Assembly: GCA_964614065.1 (NCBI GenBank)
Contig: CAZTJJ010000002.1
Coordinates: 9,180-73,179, forward strand
Length of the DNA stretch: 64,000 bases
Direction of reading: 5' to 3'
Source of the DNA: M55B111 sp964614065
GTDB lineage: Bacteria; Bipolaricaulota; Bipolaricaulia; M55B111
In this document: positions 53,320-61,359 of the stretch, piece by piece
How the letters are laid out: each line of letters starts with the position of its first letter
How positions within the stretch are numbered: the stretch's first letter is position 1
Made by a program: the position numbers and the translations under genes
The notes under the pieces: model-generated
Told to the model about the DNA's origin: nothing
Seen by the model: the letters and a program-made list of their open reading frames with translations, nothing else
The model's database searches: none

Positions 53320-54957
53320 TTAAGTTTCCGGCTTTGGCGGATAATGAATGTAACCCTGATCGTCCCACCAGTAACCTGCATCTTCAAGAATATCGCGGGC
53401 TTTATCCAAATCGAACTCGTATGGTTTGACCACTGGATTATTCCAGAATTTGTTTGCGGGGGCTATCGCAGATGCACCCTTTTCAGCGTGACCCTCAAAA
53501 ACTTGCTCTATAATTGTGTCTTTGGGAATTGCATGTGCTAAGGCTTTTCTAAAGGCCGGATCGCTGGTCGGTTTCTTGGCACAATCGTGATTTATGATGT
53601 AGAATCCAAAGTTGGAAAACTCTCCAACCTCGATATTTGGATTTCCAGCTAGCTTGTCCGCTTCCAGCGCTTTCAGATGAGTGGTAACCAAATCTAACTC
53701 GTTTGATTGCATTGCCCTTACGATACCGCTCAAGTTACTATAAGCCAACCGGACGTAGCCATTGATAGTCGGTGGATGAAAGTGTTCCTTATTCGCCGAG
53801 AGCACGTACTTCGATCCCGGTTCCCATGCTTCAAATTTGAACGGACCACTCCCTATCCACTCTTTAGGAGTCCAGTCCTGCGGTTTCTCCACATCCACTT
53901 CACCGGGGATCTTGCTCCAGATGTGCTCCGGCAAAATGAACAATCGAGTAAGGAAGAAACCTTTGTAAGGAGCAAAAGGCTTGGTGAACTTTAAACCCAC
54001 AGTATACTCGTCGACCGCTTCCGCTCCTTCTATGTAGCTAAGCGATGAGGCGTAATACGGAGCATCCCATTTCTTCAGATAATTCACCGTAAAAGCTACA
54101 TCCTCTGCAGTTACAGGTTCACCATCGTGAAACTTGTGGCCCTCCCGGATAGAGATGTTTACCTCTGTATCGCTCACTACCTCAATGTCTTCCGCCAACC
54201 AGGGTATAGGTTTTAAATTCTTATCGAATACGTACAGTCTATCATAGATAAGGCGGAGAGCTCTAAAGTCAGTAGCAAATATTTGTCCAAAAGGATTTAG
54301 GGTCTGAATCCTGCCAGGGTAACCACCCCGTAAAACCTGCCTATTTTTAGGTTCGATCTCAAGAATATTCCAGAATGACGCATATCCTTCCCCGGGCAGT
54401 GGAACAGGATTTTTGAAATTATCGGACCGGTAAGCGTTCATGACGGTAGAATTGAGGATGATATTCGAGGGTTGCTTTTCGTGAACGAGCTTTTGCGCCT
54501 CGTATATTATCTCTCTTCTGCGTTCAGTGTCGTATTCCTCGCGTTCGGCGTCCAGAAGAGCATCCACTGCGGCATTGCTAAACTGGGTGTCATTAAATGC
54601 ACCCTGTGGCTTTGACCGAAACAACCTATAAAGGAAGTAATCTGGGTCAAGTCTCTGTGGAGATCCTGTCCACCAAGTCATGTTCCAGTGCCACTCATGA
54701 GGAACTTCGTACTCCCGGGCAATCATTGTTTTGTATTCGAGAGTACTGAGTTTCATCTCCACGCCGATTTTTTTAAACTCGTCCTGAATAAGTCGTGCAG
54801 TTTCTACAATCAATGGATTGGCTTCAGCTGTAAACGTTATCAGCTTTAACTCGCCGATACGGCCATCGGCCTCCTCGTCCGCTAAAGCCGCTCCCCCAAA
54901 CACTAAAAACAATGACAGAACAAGAATCACAAAAAAGCTTGTTTTCAAACTCTTCAT
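53320..54957 (-). CDS. Peptide-type ABC transporter substrate-binding protein (family 5), apparently circularly permuted
   Basis: Signal peptide to about residue 26. In ordinary SBP_bac_5 proteins a segment like DRLYVFDKNLKPIPWLAEDI comes near the N-terminus and KARDILEDAGY near residue 390 leads into the C-terminal part. Here the C-terminal part comes first: residues 35-195 hold ARLIQDEFKKIGVEMKLS, TWWTGSPQRLDPDYF and NAAVDALLDAEREE. Then GGYPGRIQTLNPFGQ near 214 starts the usual N-terminal part, with REGHKFHDGEPVTAEDVAF near 275 and WIGSGPFKFEAW near 375, and the protein ends right after KARDILEDAGYWWDDQG. The whole domain is therefore present once in rotated order. It should deliver peptides or related ligands to the permeases encoded downstream. 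Confidence 0.85.
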   Translation of the reverse strand: MKSLKTSFFVILVLSLFLVFGGAALADEEADGRIGELKLITFTAEANPLIVETARLIQDEFKKIGVEMKLSTLEYKTMIAREYEVPHEWHWNMTWWTGSPQRLDPDYFLYRLFRSKPQGAFNDTQFSNAAVDALLDAEREEYDTERRREIIYEAQKLVHEKQPSNIILNSTVMNAYRSDNFKNPVPLPGEGYASFWNILEIEPKNRQVLRGGYPGRIQTLNPFGQIFATDFRALRLIYDRLYVFDKNLKPIPWLAEDIEVVSDTEVNISIREGHKFHDGEPVTAEDVAFTVNYLKKWDAPYYASSLSYIEGAEAVDEYTVGLKFTKPFAPYKGFFLTRLFILPEHIWSKIPGEVDVEKPQDWTPKEWIGSGPFKFEAWEPGSKYVLSANKEHFHPPTINGYVRLAYSNLSGIVRAMQSNELDLVTTHLKALEADKLAGNPNIEVGEFSNFGFYIINHDCAKKPTSDPAFRKALAHAIPKDTIIEQVFEGHAEKGASAIAPANKFWNNPVVKPYEFDLDKARDILEDAGYWWDDQGYIHYPPKPET

Positions 54958-55097
54958 TTAAACCTCCTGTTAAAATACTTTCAGATTTTCTTTGTTGACA
55001 TTACCTGAATTTCAACTGTAAAAATTTGACAATCTACAGGTTTCTAGTATAAATTTATAAAAGTTAATCACCTCCTTTACCTTAACTTTACGATCTC

Positions 55098-55125
55098 ATT
55101 ATATTCTATCAAGTGTCAAGATCAA
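55098..55125 (-). promoter_or_regulatory. Candidate promoter for the binding-protein operon
   Basis: On the minus strand TTGATC and TATAAT are 16 bases apart, about 140 bases upstream of the binding-protein start. A perfect ribosome-binding sequence AAGGAGGTGATT at 55066-55077 follows but no gene of more than 19 codons begins there, so the leader carries an orphan RBS. Confidence 0.4.
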
Positions 55126-55378
55126 CTTGGGCTACGACTAACCCCTTTAGCCAGATCACTCGGTATGCCTATCGAGCTGTTCGTTCTTTTACCGTAAAAA
55201 AACGTCCATCTTAAGCCAAGAAACATTAGGGGGGACATTTTTGGAAGGGTTTTCATTCCAGGCTTAAATTCAACCTGCTGGACCACTTGTGGAGTTTCTA
55301 GCCGAGGAAAAAATAGGGTGGTCCCTCTGAAAAGTAAGTCAACCGGGGAGGAAAGATTTACGAAGCTACTGTGAAGGC

Positions 55379-55585
55379 TTAGCCTTGGTCAACCATTTGG
55401 TTCAAAGATTTGCCGAATGATGGTTTTGTAATGCCCTTTTCCGCAATGATCCCAGGGATGTTTTCTGCAGGGGATACGTCAAAACCCGGATTGTAAACAT
55501 CTATTCCTTCCGGAGCTATTCTTGTGTCATCTATTTCCAGAACTTCATCTGGAGAACGCTCTTAAATTTCAATTCCGTCAAAGAG
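55379..55585 (-). pseudogene. C-terminal remnant of an MtnA / eIF-2B-type isomerase gene
   Basis: Reading the minus strand in one frame from just after the stop of the neighbouring Crp gene gives a DGIEI segment, an in-frame TAA at 55564-55562, then ERSPDEVLEIDDTRIAPEGI, DVYNPGFDVSPAEN, IPGIIAEKGIT and a stop at 55379. This matches the C-terminus of S-methyl-5-thioribose-1-phosphate isomerase and related ribose-1,5-bisphosphate isomerases (typically ERSPEEV...RIAPEG...VYNPAFDVTPAE). Only about 67 codons remain and no start exists. The rest of the gene seems replaced by the Crp-family gene upstream. Confidence 0.75.
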
Positions 55586-56365
55586 CTAAAGTGTTTCCCC
55601 AAGTATTGTCAAATAGAAATCTTGAACGCTAGCTAATTTGTGGAGTTTTTCTTCATCTTTGATCGTAACTTTGCTGTCATGGGTGGAGATAGTTTCCGAT
55701 TCTTTTAACCTTTTAATTAATCGTCTAAGAGTTTCGGCTGAGACACCCGTCAAGTCCGCGAGTGTGTGTCGGGGTAATTTTAGATCTATTTGACTTCCTG
55801 ATTCGACCTTTTTACCATACTTCTCATTGAAACCCAGGAGCAAAGTAGCGAAATTTTGCAAGGAACCCTCCGAAGTTTCTCGAGTGAGTTTAAACTCCAG
55901 CATGGCCACCTCTCTAGCAAACCACATACACAAATCATATAAAGCGTTCGGGCAATTGGTAACAAAGTCGTTAAACGCCGAGGCCTCGATGGAGATCAAC
56001 TCGGAATCTAAAACAGCACGAGCAAATTGGATGTTGGTACGCTGATTAGGAAGAAATAATACTTCTAACCCGAACCACTCCCTCGAGCCTAGAAATCTTA
56101 GAACTCGCCTTTTTCTTGGTTTTGAATACTTGCCTATCTTGACAAGACCACTACGGACGATATAAATACTCGAAGAAAGCGATCCTTCTTGCACAACGAG
56201 GTCCCCACCAGAGTATTGAACCAAGAAAATGGAATCACTAAGTTTCTCTATTTCATCTGAAGGCACATCTTTCAGGGAAGAAGAAAGAAATGAAATAATC
56301 TGGCTGAAATCCGGTTTCTTCCTGTCTGAGGTAGTATTATTATCGATCTTATTCCTTTCTGACAT
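55586..56365 (-). CDS. Crp/Fnr-family transcriptional regulator 1
   Basis: Residues 30-150 form a cyclic-nucleotide-binding-type barrel (GGDLVVQEGSLSSSIYIVRSGLVKI), 155-185 the dimer helix, and 190-250 a winged helix-turn-helix with the recognition helix in HTLADLTGVSAETLRRLIKRL. The phosphate-binding RxS of cAMP receptors is not seen, nor the N-terminal cysteines of Fnr, so its signal is unknown. Its stop is followed in the same frame by the mtnA remnant. It sits near a second Crp-type gene and the glutamate dehydrogenase genes and may control them. Confidence 0.88.
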   Translation of the reverse strand: MSERNKIDNNTTSDRKKPDFSQIISFLSSSLKDVPSDEIEKLSDSIFLVQYSGGDLVVQEGSLSSSIYIVRSGLVKIGKYSKPRKRRVLRFLGSREWFGLEVLFLPNQRTNIQFARAVLDSELISIEASAFNDFVTNCPNALYDLCMWFAREVAMLEFKLTRETSEGSLQNFATLLLGFNEKYGKKVESGSQIDLKLPRHTLADLTGVSAETLRRLIKRLKESETISTHDSKVTIKDEEKLHKLASVQDFYLTILGETL

Positions 56366-56529
56366 TTAATTAGAGGAAGTCTTTTTCTATAGCATGAACT
56401 AAAAACACCAATGCTTCTAGCATTTCTTAATTTTAATTATGTAACCTGCATATAACTTAATCAATATTTTTGCTTTAAAGATATTGCTTTAAAAAAGAAG
56501 GTGACAAAAAAATTTCAGGCATTATTAAC

Positions 56530-57276
56530 TCAAATGAAATTGTTCAGCTTCTTTGTGTCATTGATGCAAATTTTCTCATCTTTGAGAGACAGAAATCCGT
56601 TTTTTTCAAGCTTGTTCAAAGTTCGACTTATTGAACCTTCAGATACTCCTAAAATGCCGGCAAGGACTTTTCTTTGTAACTTGAGGCATACACGATGTCC
56701 CGCGTTCTTTCTGGTACCCCTCTGATTATAGATCTTAATTAATAACTTTGCTAAACGTTTGTCTGTGGTTAGGAAACCTTCGTTGAGTAGCTTGTATTCA
56801 AATTCTTTTAGGCTCGAAGAAAGATAGTCACACATATCATGAAATGCGTCGGGAGTATGATAGAGAAAATTAATGAATCTACTTTTCTCCAAAAACACTA
56901 GATCCACGTCAACTATACACCTTGCGTAACCAAATCGGGATTTGCTATCCTGACCAAATACAGTTTCTTCTCCAATGAGATCACCCGGCCCCAGCAACTT
57001 GAATATTCTACTACGTCCAGTTTCCCCCTTAAGTTGTTTTCCATAAACAACAACACCGTTGCATATTAGATAAATTCCGTCCGAGAGTGATCCCTCCTGA
57101 AATAGAAGGTCTCCTTGGTGATAGTTTACTGGAAGCATTATCTCTTCTAGCTCTTCGGTTTGTTTTTGATTTAAGCTCGGAAAAATATTATAGTGCAAAG
57201 GCACTTCAGATGATTTTTGCCATTCCACTTGATCTTTATTGATTTCCGAGTCTTTGGTATTTATCTGAAAATTCAT
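56530..57276 (-). CDS. Crp/Fnr-family transcriptional regulator 2
   Basis: A 248-residue paralogue of regulator 1 with the same plan: sensor barrel about 30-150 (YHQGDLLFQEGSLSDGIYLI), dimer helix, and a C-terminal HTH with VLAGILGVSEGSISRTLNKLEKNG. Residues of a cAMP pocket are not conserved. A 160-base gap separates it from regulator 1 and a 28-base gap from the nucleotidyltransferase gene, so it may be the last gene of a transcript with the glutamate dehydrogenase paralogue and nucleotidyltransferase. Confidence 0.88.
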   Translation of the reverse strand: MNFQINTKDSEINKDQVEWQKSSEVPLHYNIFPSLNQKQTEELEEIMLPVNYHQGDLLFQEGSLSDGIYLICNGVVVYGKQLKGETGRSRIFKLLGPGDLIGEETVFGQDSKSRFGYARCIVDVDLVFLEKSRFINFLYHTPDAFHDMCDYLSSSLKEFEYKLLNEGFLTTDKRLAKLLIKIYNQRGTRKNAGHRVCLKLQRKVLAGILGVSEGSISRTLNKLEKNGFLSLKDEKICINDTKKLNNFI

Positions 57277-57304
57277 TTTACCTATTTTTTTATATTATTT
57301 GGAT

Positions 57305-57850
57305 TCAAGTACTGAGGTTTTTATCAGAGTTATCGGGTTCCCATATCTTGATAGGAGCGTAATGGACGGAGGTGAGCACAGCTCCGTAACCTCGCCTGCT
57401 TTTGATATCACTTTCGTCAACCAACTGTACATCAAGAAAGCCTGTGTAGTCGTCCCCAAAGAACTTGGTTCCTAGCAACTGGTTATAATAAAACTCAAGT
57501 TCACCGCTGAGCGTGGTTAGTAATAACTCCAACTCCTCTACCTTTTTCGTGGTTAAAATAATTAAATCAATATCAGACGCAGGTCCCGAGGAGTTTTCTA
57601 CGGAACTCCCATGTATATATATGCCTTTAAAGTTATTACTTAAAGATCCTATATAACGACTGATCTGATGTGCGAGTCCATATCTAAAATAACTGTGTGC
57701 CGACGAATCTTCCTGTCTTAGCAGTTGAATAGCTTCTTCTCTGTCTCGGTTAATTTTCTCCGTACAAAAGTCAATTGCTCCGGCAAAAGTTACTTCACAA
57801 TCAAAGTGAAGCCCTGTAGTAGTACCAAGTAACCCATCATTAATCAGCAT
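57305..57850 (-). CDS. Nucleotidyltransferase-fold protein (MNT-like)
   Basis: A 181-residue protein with the pol-beta nucleotidyltransferase signature: GSS at 81-83, then ASDIDLIIL with D93 and D95, and a likely third carboxylate D140 in GFLDVQLVD. The first 70 residues are helical and unlike known families. Such enzymes add AMP, UMP or other nucleotides to proteins, antibiotics or RNA. No HEPN gene is adjacent, which speaks against a HEPN-MNT toxin pair. It overlaps the preceding gene by 11 bases, implying joint translation with the glutamate dehydrogenase paralogue, which could be its target or scaffold. That role is inference. Confidence 0.72.
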   Translation of the reverse strand: MLINDGLLGTTTGLHFDCEVTFAGAIDFCTEKINRDREEAIQLLRQEDSSAHSYFRYGLAHQISRYIGSLSNNFKGIYIHGSSVENSSGPASDIDLIILTTKKVEELELLLTTLSGELEFYYNQLLGTKFFGDDYTGFLDVQLVDESDIKSRRGYGAVLTSVHYAPIKIWEPDNSDKNLST

Positions 57851-58940
57851 AACTACCGCTCCAAAAGTTTTTATCTACCTCTTTCAGTTGAGTGTCTGTA
57901 GTCTGGATTGACCGGTGAACTGCCAGTGAGTATGCACTTGTCTTAATGGATATAGAATTTTCCCGGGAATAGCTCCAAACGTCCCGGAATAGATCCGTCA
58001 CTAGTTGAAGGCTTTTTCTTTGAATCTCTTTGCGTCCAAGGTGGCAATAGCTATTGTGAGTTAGCCATTCAGTATAAAACTGTATAAGGTTCGGTGCAGA
58101 CACTACGATGTCTGGTATAATTTCAATCTCTCTTTCTGCAAGAATCAGTTGCGCTTCTGGAGTAATTATTCCATTCCTGCCTTCTATAATAGTGTGCGTC
58201 CGAATTCTTCTCGCATTCAGCATGGATACTTTTTTTTCGGTCAAGATGAATACATCTACCAATTGAGAATATCCATTCTTCGTGGGCAAAACAGCGAATT
58301 TATCCTCAGGTAGTTGTTTAAGAATGCCATTGGTGAGATCATTGCCCAAGTCACTAGTTATCCTAATCCGCTCTTTATTCGGGTATTTGTAGGCTTTAAT
58401 TAGCTCGATTAACTTGGCTAAGCATTTAGTAGATAGATATGAGCCTGAAATATCACCAGTTCGAAAAGGCTTCACTCTTAAAAGTTTGTTGTGTGAGCCC
58501 AAGCATGAAAAAATAGATTCCTGTAAGCTATCTTCAAGTTTTAGTTGTTCAAACGAGGACAAAAAATCTTCCCGATATTTGATTCCAACCAACAGGAATT
58601 CAAAGGGTATGCGGAGCAACCTAGCCTGCAAGTGTACCCCAAGAGCCTTCGCTTTGAGCCAATCAAGATAAACCCCAGGATCGAAAATTATCCCTCCGAG
58701 AATACGTTTTTTGGGACCTCTATGTACAATTGCATGCCCACTTAGTACTTTCGTACCGCCGTTCAACCCTTTTATTGGTAGTACACAGGACAGTTCGCGG
58801 TAAGGTTTCTCCAGTACTTGCCGCTGATATTCATCGATCTGGTTCTTACGACAGATGTACTTGAGCTGCGATTGTAATATACGGTAGGGATTCTCGTCAC
58901 GGGGTAGTACCGACTTTTTTCTTTCTCCTTTCGTTTTCAT
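57840..58940 (-). CDS. Glutamate dehydrogenase paralogue that has lost its catalytic residues
   Basis: A 366-residue protein that aligns end to end with the intact enzyme encoded at 59419: ENPYRILQSQL, VLEKPYRELSCVLPIK, LGGIIFDPG, LLRIPF, then near the C-terminus NGIITPEAQLIL and IPDIVVSAPNLIQFYTEWL. But the substrate-binding and catalytic lysines are replaced (by L81, Q105 and L117), GGAKGG reads FLLVG, and the GxGxxG of the NAD(P) site is gone (SDLGNDLTNG). It cannot be a dehydrogenase. The frame is intact and tightly coupled to the nucleotidyltransferase gene, so it looks kept for another job, perhaps a regulatory subunit or ligand sensor. Confidence 0.78.
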   Translation of the reverse strand: MKTKGERKKSVLPRDENPYRILQSQLKYICRKNQIDEYQRQVLEKPYRELSCVLPIKGLNGGTKVLSGHAIVHRGPKKRILGGIIFDPGVYLDWLKAKALGVHLQARLLRIPFEFLLVGIKYREDFLSSFEQLKLEDSLQESIFSCLGSHNKLLRVKPFRTGDISGSYLSTKCLAKLIELIKAYKYPNKERIRITSDLGNDLTNGILKQLPEDKFAVLPTKNGYSQLVDVFILTEKKVSMLNARRIRTHTIIEGRNGIITPEAQLILAEREIEIIPDIVVSAPNLIQFYTEWLTHNSYCHLGRKEIQRKSLQLVTDLFRDVWSYSRENSISIKTSAYSLAVHRSIQTTDTQLKEVDKNFWSGSYAD

Positions 58941-59418
58941 TTATGTCCTCATTGCAAATCGACTTAATTTTGTGACTGAGCTTCTATTTCAAATAAATTT
59001 AACGCTAATTTAGAGTAAAACGATACGATATTACTCAATGTGACCCTCCAATGTCGTAGGAAAAAATAGAGTTAGTTCATGTGCAAATATCGATCATTTG
59101 ACTGGGTAATAACACACGGGTGAGGGAGAAGGATGATATATCTCGAACCAGATTATCCAAAGTCTAACCTCGATTAACCAGATAGGTTTTGGGACAGAAG
59201 CAAATATATTCAACAAATCATGTAGTAACGCGAGGGATAGAAATCCTTAAAGAGAATGTAAGCTATTTGTTGAATGTCATTTTCTGGAAAGCAAGTTAGT
59301 TCTATCATCTGATTGTTAACCTCAATAAAGTCTTTAGAGGTGTTACTACACTACAAAGTAAAGACGAAGCAGGACAGCAAGTGATAGATATATATTCGGT
59401 CCATAGGAGATGATTCAG
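58941..59418 (+). promoter_or_regulatory. 478-bp regulatory region between the divergent glutamate dehydrogenase genes
   Basis: No coding sequence. It contains the 11-bp perfect inverted repeat ATTCAACAAAT (59208-59218) and ATTTGTTGAAT (59265-59275), and a second pair AACCTC/GAGGT near 59320-59342. These could be regulator sites or RNA structures. The RBS for the intact enzyme is AGGAG at 59405-59409. Confidence 0.45.
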
Positions 59419-60723
59419 ATGGTCAGTAGAACTTCAACAATACCAAGAGAAAAACCACAAAAAGAAGAAAACCCTTTTGAAGTCGCAAGAAAACAGCTTG
59501 ACGAGGTCGCATCGTTATTGGGATTGGATGGTCCCGTTTATCAACTGTTGAGAAATCCTATGAAGGAATTCCACTTTACAATACCCGTAAAAATGGACTC
59601 CGGTAAGACCGAGATCTTTGATGGTTACAGGGTACAATACAACTCTGCGCTTGGTCCTACAAAAGGTGGTATAAGATTTCACCCAGGGGAGACACTGAAC
59701 ACAATCAGAGCGCTTTCCGCCTGGATGACATGGAAGTGTGCCCTCTTGAATTTACCTTACGGCGGCGCGAAAGGTGGAGTAGTATGCAACCCTCAAGAAA
59801 TGAGCGATGATGAACTAGAGAGGTTATCAAGAGGATACATAAGGGGGCTGAGTTCGCTAATTGGTCCTCATAAAGACATACCTGCACCCGACGTTAACAC
59901 GAACCAGCAAATAATTGCTTCCATGATGGACGAATTCTCTAAACTAAAAGATTACAGCTGTCCCGGGGTTATCACAGGCAAGCCACTTTCTGTTGGTGGT
60001 TCTATAGGAAGAGATGACGCTACTGCCCGTGGCGGTATGTACGTGCTTCGTAATTTTGCCCAAAAGGCTGGAACAGACCTAAGAGACGCAACCGTTGCAA
60101 TACAGGGGTACGGAAATGTGGGTTCTCACGCTCACAAATTAGTAGAAGAGCTGTTTGGCGCAAAAGTCGTAGCACTAAGCGATGTAGAAGGGGCAATTTA
60201 TTCAAAGGAAGGCCTAAAGTACGAGGATATATCCAAGAATCTGAAAAGCCCCGGTGTTTTTTCTAAAGAAGTTCAGAGAGCAGAACTGCTGGGTCGTGGG
60301 AATGATGGAAATAAAGAACTTTTAAAGCTACCAGTAGACATACTAATTCCTGCTGCAATAGAAAACGTTATCACCGACGAAAACGCAGAGGACGTAAATG
60401 CGGGGGTTATTTTAGAGTTGGCAAACGGACCTTTAACCCCTGAAGCGGACGAGATTTTACATGAAGCAGGAACCCTGATAATTCCAGATTTTCTAGCAAA
60501 CGCAGGTGGGGTTACGGTTTCTTACTTTGAATGGGTTCAAAACCTCACGGGTTATTACTGGGATATTGATAGAATCCATGAGAGGCTGGATAGAAAGATG
60601 ACTGCCGCGTTTAACGAAGTATACGATACCAGTATTGAGAAAAACATTACCTATCGACAAGCAGCCTACGTGGTTGCGGTACAAAGAGTTGTCGAAGCAA
60701 TGAAATTCCGAAAATGGGTATAG
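59419..60723 (+). CDS. gdhA: Glutamate dehydrogenase
   Basis: Interconverts glutamate with 2-oxoglutarate and ammonia. Hexameric type of about 430 residues. Counting from the ATG at 59419, substrate lysines are K82 (PTKGGIRFHP) and K106 (MTWKCALL), catalytic K118 (GGAKGG) and D158 (PAPDVNT). The dinucleotide motif is VAIQGYGNVGSHA near 228. The ATG at 59410 would leave no space after AGGAG, so 59419 is preferred. It is divergent from the inactive paralogue and likely shares control with it. Cofactor use (NAD or NADP) cannot be told with certainty; the SDVEG after the second strand suggests NAD. Confidence 0.95.
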   Translation: MVSRTSTIPREKPQKEENPFEVARKQLDEVASLLGLDGPVYQLLRNPMKEFHFTIPVKMDSGKTEIFDGYRVQYNSALGPTKGGIRFHPGETLNTIRALSAWMTWKCALLNLPYGGAKGGVVCNPQEMSDDELERLSRGYIRGLSSLIGPHKDIPAPDVNTNQQIIASMMDEFSKLKDYSCPGVITGKPLSVGGSIGRDDATARGGMYVLRNFAQKAGTDLRDATVAIQGYGNVGSHAHKLVEELFGAKVVALSDVEGAIYSKEGLKYEDISKNLKSPGVFSKEVQRAELLGRGNDGNKELLKLPVDILIPAAIENVITDENAEDVNAGVILELANGPLTPEADEILHEAGTLIIPDFLANAGGVTVSYFEWVQNLTGYYWDIDRIHERLDRKMTAAFNEVYDTSIEKNITYRQAAYVVAVQRVVEAMKFRKWV

Positions 60724-60748
60724 ACAGATTGTCTGAAAAAAATTGATC

Positions 60749-60792
60749 GGACAAACAACTCCGGATCAAGGGTTTTCCGGAGTTGTTTGTCC
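60749..60792 (+). terminator. Hairpin downstream of gdhA (first)
   Basis: A perfect 17-bp inverted repeat GGACAAACAACTCCGGA/TCCGGAGTTGTTTGTCC with a ten-base loop begins 26 bases past the stop. It lacks a strong T run. Confidence 0.6.
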
Positions 60793-60821
60793 TCAGTTAC
60801 TTCTCGTTGGAGTAACAGAAT

Positions 60822-60864
60822 TTGTGGCTCACATAACAATGTATGTGGGCCACAACTCTTTTTG
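60822..60864 (+). terminator. Rho-independent terminator downstream of gdhA (second)
   Basis: A 14-bp stem TTGTGGCTCACATA/TATGTGGGCCACAA with one G-T pair and a six-base loop is followed by CTCTTTTTG. Confidence 0.7.
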
Positions 60865-61359
60865 AGCGGGAGATTCATTAACCCGTTTAGTTGTTTGTCA
60901 AACCCGTCATTTGAGCTCACACTTTCTTCGATCATTTGGGGTTCCTCCTCTTTTACAAATTCATTCTACTGGAGGATACCCCATTTTTAGATTAATACAC
61001 TACCTATTATAGGATATGAGGATTGCTAAAACGGTGCAATTACTAGCCAATTTATCACCTATCTAGCTAACAAATGGGGTTTATATATCAGTTGAAAAAG
61101 AAATAATTATGCTTGTGGTTGTCGTTGGCAAGTAATTTATACAGAGAACGGACACCTAGCAGACTGTAGAGTATAACAACTAGAAACCGGAATTAGAAAA
61201 TAAAATTTTGCACAATCAATTAGTTATGCTCAGAAAGCCTCTTGACAAGGGAATTTTAATAAGAGTACCCAATAGTCTAGATATATAGGTTCAACCAATT
61301 TTTGCATGGAAATTGCGAGTCTATAAGAATTGATTTTCTTATAAACAAGGAGGCAAGCC
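60865..61359. other. Non-coding stretch after gdhA
   Basis: About 500 bases with no convincing gene. On the minus strand GAGGAGGAACCCCAAATG looks like an RBS and start at 60935, but the 89-residue frame that follows runs back through both terminators into the end of gdhA and has no recognisable domain; it may be the 5' end of a lost gene. GGGGT..CCTCC and GGAGG..ACCCC near 60940-60985 could form a bulged hairpin. Confidence 0.4.

Noticed and set aside
57305..57850. HEPN-MNT toxin-antitoxin pair
   Set aside because: The nucleotidyltransferase motif is present but the partner gene is a glutamate dehydrogenase paralogue, not a HEPN protein.
60666..60935. 89-residue minus-strand frame overlapping the end of gdhA
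   Set aside because: It has a good RBS but runs through two terminator hairpins and into gdhA coding sequence; kept only as a possible gene remnant.
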